A stretch of 39,844 nucleotides of DNA from Thermogemmatispora sp. Its GTDB lineage: Bacteria > Chloroflexota > Ktedonobacteria > Ktedonobacterales > Ktedonobacteraceae. Made by a program: the position numbers and the translations under genes. Below are positions 37,711 through 39,844 of this stretch, piece by piece. The DNA lies in NCBI RefSeq assembly GCF_019683755.1, contig NZ_JADGHT010000006.1:1-39844 (forward strand). Reading direction: 5' to 3'. The notes under the pieces were generated by a model. It was not told where the DNA came from. It worked only from the letters and a program-made list of their open reading frames with translations, and did not search any database. The first letter of the stretch is position 1; every line of letters begins with the position of its first letter.

Positions 37711-38667
37711 ATGCGTATTGTTTCCTTGCTCGCCAGCGCTACAGAGATGGTAGCGGCCCTTGGCTGCACAGAGCAACTGGTGGGGCGCTCCCATGAATGC
37801 GACTATCCGCCCGAGGTTCAGCGCCTGCCAGCCTTGAGCCGTCCCGTCATTGATATCAATACTAGCAGTGCAGGGATCGATGCCCAGGTTCGGCAGCTTG
37901 CAGGAACGCGTCAGCGTGGCAACGCCGCCGCACTGCAAGCCCTGAGCATTTATCAGATCGATGTCTCCCGCCTCCAGGAGCTGCAACCGGATGTCATTTT
38001 GACGCAGACCCAATGCGAGGTCTGCGCTGTCAGCGAGCGCGATGTTAGTGAGGCGGTGCGGCAGCTCACCGGCCTGCAGCCACGGATCGTTTCCCTGGCC
38101 CCCTATCGTCTCAGTGATGTCTGGGAAGATCTGCGACGGGTGGGGGCCGCCCTGGGACGTGAGGCCGAGGCCGAGGCGCTGATCGCTAGCTATCAACGAC
38201 GTCTGGAGCAGTTGCGTCAGCGCTGCGCCCGCCTGAGTGCTGAGCGTGGGCAACCACCACGCGTGGCGATCCTGGAATGGCTTGACCCGCTGATGGGGTC
38301 CGGCAACTGGACCCCCGAGCTGGTTGCCTGTGCCGGCGGTGAACCAGTTCTGAGCGCCGGCGGGCAGCACGCGCCGTGGGTGAGCTGGGACGAGCTGCGC
38401 CAGGCCGATCCCGAGGTGCTGATCCTTTCGCCCTGTGGCTTCGATGTGGAGCGCACCCGGCAGGACGCCTCTCTCCTCCAGCAGCACCCCTCTTGGCCTA
38501 CCTTGCGCGCTGTGCGAGAGGGGCACGTCTACCTGATCGATGGCAATCATTATCTGAACCGCTCAGGGCCACGGCTGGTCGAGTCGGCGGAGCTGATCGC
38601 GCTGGCGCTCTGGGGCGAGCGGGCAGAGGTACCCTTGCCGGCTGAAGGCTGGCAGCCTTTAGGCTGA
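37711..38667 (+). CDS. Cobalamin-binding / BtuF-like ABC substrate-binding protein
   Basis: MRIVSLLASATEMVAALGCTEQLVGRSHECDYPPEVQRLPALSRPVI; LQELQPDVILTQTQCEVCAVS; RVAILEWLDPLMGSGNWTPELVACAGGEPVLSAGGQHAPWVSWDEL. Confidence 0.9.
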   Translation: MRIVSLLASATEMVAALGCTEQLVGRSHECDYPPEVQRLPALSRPVIDINTSSAGIDAQVRQLAGTRQRGNAAALQALSIYQIDVSRLQELQPDVILTQTQCEVCAVSERDVSEAVRQLTGLQPRIVSLAPYRLSDVWEDLRRVGAALGREAEAEALIASYQRRLEQLRQRCARLSAERGQPPRVAILEWLDPLMGSGNWTPELVACAGGEPVLSAGGQHAPWVSWDELRQADPEVLILSPCGFDVERTRQDASLLQQHPSWPTLRAVREGHVYLIDGNHYLNRSGPRLVESAELIALALWGERAEVPLPAEGWQPLG

Positions 38668-38725
38668 GGAGTCACCAGGGCAAGCTGCGGGGGCGATTAG
38701 CGAGGCCAATCTCAGGCTAGCAAAG

Positions 38726-38859
38726 AGAGGGTCACTCTTCACTGCTTGCTTGCTGATTGGCCCTCGTTTGGCAGCGGCAGCGCCCTGAGTGCGTATGAGA
38801 GAGACTTGTCCATCAGGGCGCCAGCTCAAGGCCAGCCAGCAACAGCAGAGTGACCCTCT
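38726..38859. repeat. ~134-nt nested long-hairpin element (MITE-like or structured RNA/terminator)
   Basis: Terminal perfect 13-bp inverted repeat AGAGGGTCACTCT (38726-38738) / AGAGTGACCCTCT (38847-38859); middle arm TTGCTGATTGGCC (38750-38762) vs GGCCAGCCAGCAA (38830-38842), 11/13; inner perfect 9-bp GCGCCCTGA (38780-38788) / TCAGGGCGC (38813-38821). Confidence 0.6.
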
Positions 38860-38933
38860 TGCGCCTCCTGTTTGACCACAAGCAGTGGTAGCGGCAGCAG
38901 GAGCCAGGCGTGAGCGCCAGCCAGCGGCGCTCG

Positions 38934-39194
38934 TCAAGACTGCTCGCCGCGCCTGGGCGCCGAGGCCCAGAAGATCGCTACCACAAAGAGGGCGAACAGC
39001 AGGATAAGGAACCCCATCAGTCCGTCGACAATGGGGGCCAGGCTGAATTGAAAGAGGCCGGCGGAGGCAAAGAGCAGCACAACGAGAATCCCAACGACCG
39101 GGAAAAGATAGAGCCAGTTGTAGCGCCGTGTTGGATCAGCAGCCCGCCGGCGCCGGCTCGGCAACGGTGTATAGTCAGACTCCAGTGGCTCCAT
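38934..39194 (-). CDS. Small hypothetical membrane protein (two TM)
   Basis: 86 aa; RRYNWLYLFPVVGILVVLLFASAGLFQFSLAPIVDGLMGFLILLFALFVVAIFWAS; plausible RBS upstream. Confidence 0.6.
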   Translation of the reverse strand: MEPLESDYTPLPSRRRRAADPTRRYNWLYLFPVVGILVVLLFASAGLFQFSLAPIVDGLMGFLILLFALFVVAIFWASAPRRGEQS

Positions 39195-39558
39195 GAAACG
39201 CCTTTCTACGGCAACGAGCGCAAGTCAGAGGCAGACAGCCCAGACGAGCAGGCTATCTCTGGACCTTCCGGCTCGCACCCGCAGCGGATGATTTCAGCAT
39301 TCAGCTCAGTTCAGTTCCTGGTGAACCAGCGGCACCACTCTGAGCAGGCTCGCGCCGCTGCCTCGTTCCGTTCACCGGCCCTTATTATAGTGCGTCCTGG
39401 ACGCGAACGCAACTCTGCCAGCAGCCCGGTTGCTGACCCATCCCAGGTCACTGGCGGTGAAGCGGATCGCCAGCGCTTCTCACCGGTCAGCCCAGTGGCT
39501 GGCTGGAGTGCTTTCTCTGCGCGCCAGGCCGACTCAGGGGTGAAGAGAGGCATCTCTC

Positions 39559-39762
39559 CTACGAGGCGCGATGACAGCCAGACTCAGGAGAGGAGTGAAG
39601 TGAACGCCTGACCGAAATATAAGGAAGCGGGCGCAAACGATTGAGATAGCGACGCACCTCCAAGGCATTGACATGATAAGCGGAACCTTTCACGGTGGCA
39701 GGGATGCGGCCCTCAGCAATGGCAGTACAGAGGTCGGCAATGGTCAGGACACGCTCAGACAT
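39559..39762 (-). CDS. Small helix-turn-helix / excisionase-like DNA-binding protein
   Basis: 67 aa: MSERVLTIADLCTAIAEGRIPATVKGSAYHVNALEVRRYLNRLRPLP resembles HTH_17/MerR-like minimal domains; GGAGGT RBS (cctcatGGAGGTacctcATG). Confidence 0.5.
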   Translation of the reverse strand: MSERVLTIADLCTAIAEGRIPATVKGSAYHVNALEVRRYLNRLRPLPYISVRRSLHSSPESGCHRAS

Positions 39763-39844
39763 GAGGTACCTCCATGAGGACTGTGCACTCGTAGCCGGCC
39801 AGTCCCACCCGCCCGCTCGCCTTGCTTACTACCCTTTTCTTTTC

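Noticed and set aside
37390-38550. 386-aa minus-strand ORF antisense to the BtuF-like gene
   Set aside because: Antisense to a clear gene, no domain motifs.
38910-39611. 233-aa plus-strand ORF over the small membrane protein gene
   Set aside because: Highly polar low-complexity translation; the minus-strand frames have better TM pattern and RBSs.
1-39844. tRNA, rRNA, CRISPR arrays, transposases, prophage genes
   Set aside because: None recognised by eye; regularly spaced repeats or tRNA-like clover-leaf signatures were not seen, though a tRNAscan/Infernal run would be decisive.

Overview
39.8 kb window, GC-rich and gene-dense, with a protein repertoire that looks like Chloroflexota (Ktedonobacteria/Thermogemmatispora-like; inferred from protein style, not verified). 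About 30 credible CDSs. Most are chromosomal housekeeping or metabolic genes: threonine aldolase, SDR, MpaB-type oxygenase, transketolase, DeoC, RNase H, PEP-protein phosphotransferase, zinc-type ADH, cupin, diacylglycerol-kinase-like, and a BtuF-like cobalamin-binding protein. The most interesting parts are: (1) a co-directional sigma factor / soluble double-zinc-finger anti-sigma-like protein / TPR-CHAT (caspase-like) protease locus at 6102-11534; (2) a TetR + ABC-2 exporter locus with two copies of a long inverted-repeat operator; (3) an LPDTG surface protein next to a class F sortase; (4) an ALDH16-like protein with a degenerate second ALDH domain; (5) a ~134-nt nested long-hairpin element at 38726-38859; (6) a DUF4388 protein / Cache-domain receptor lacking an obvious output domain / divergent MOSC-like cluster. 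No CRISPR array, rRNA, tRNA, transposase or prophage was recognised. All assignments come from reading the translated sequences and DNA; no database search was run.
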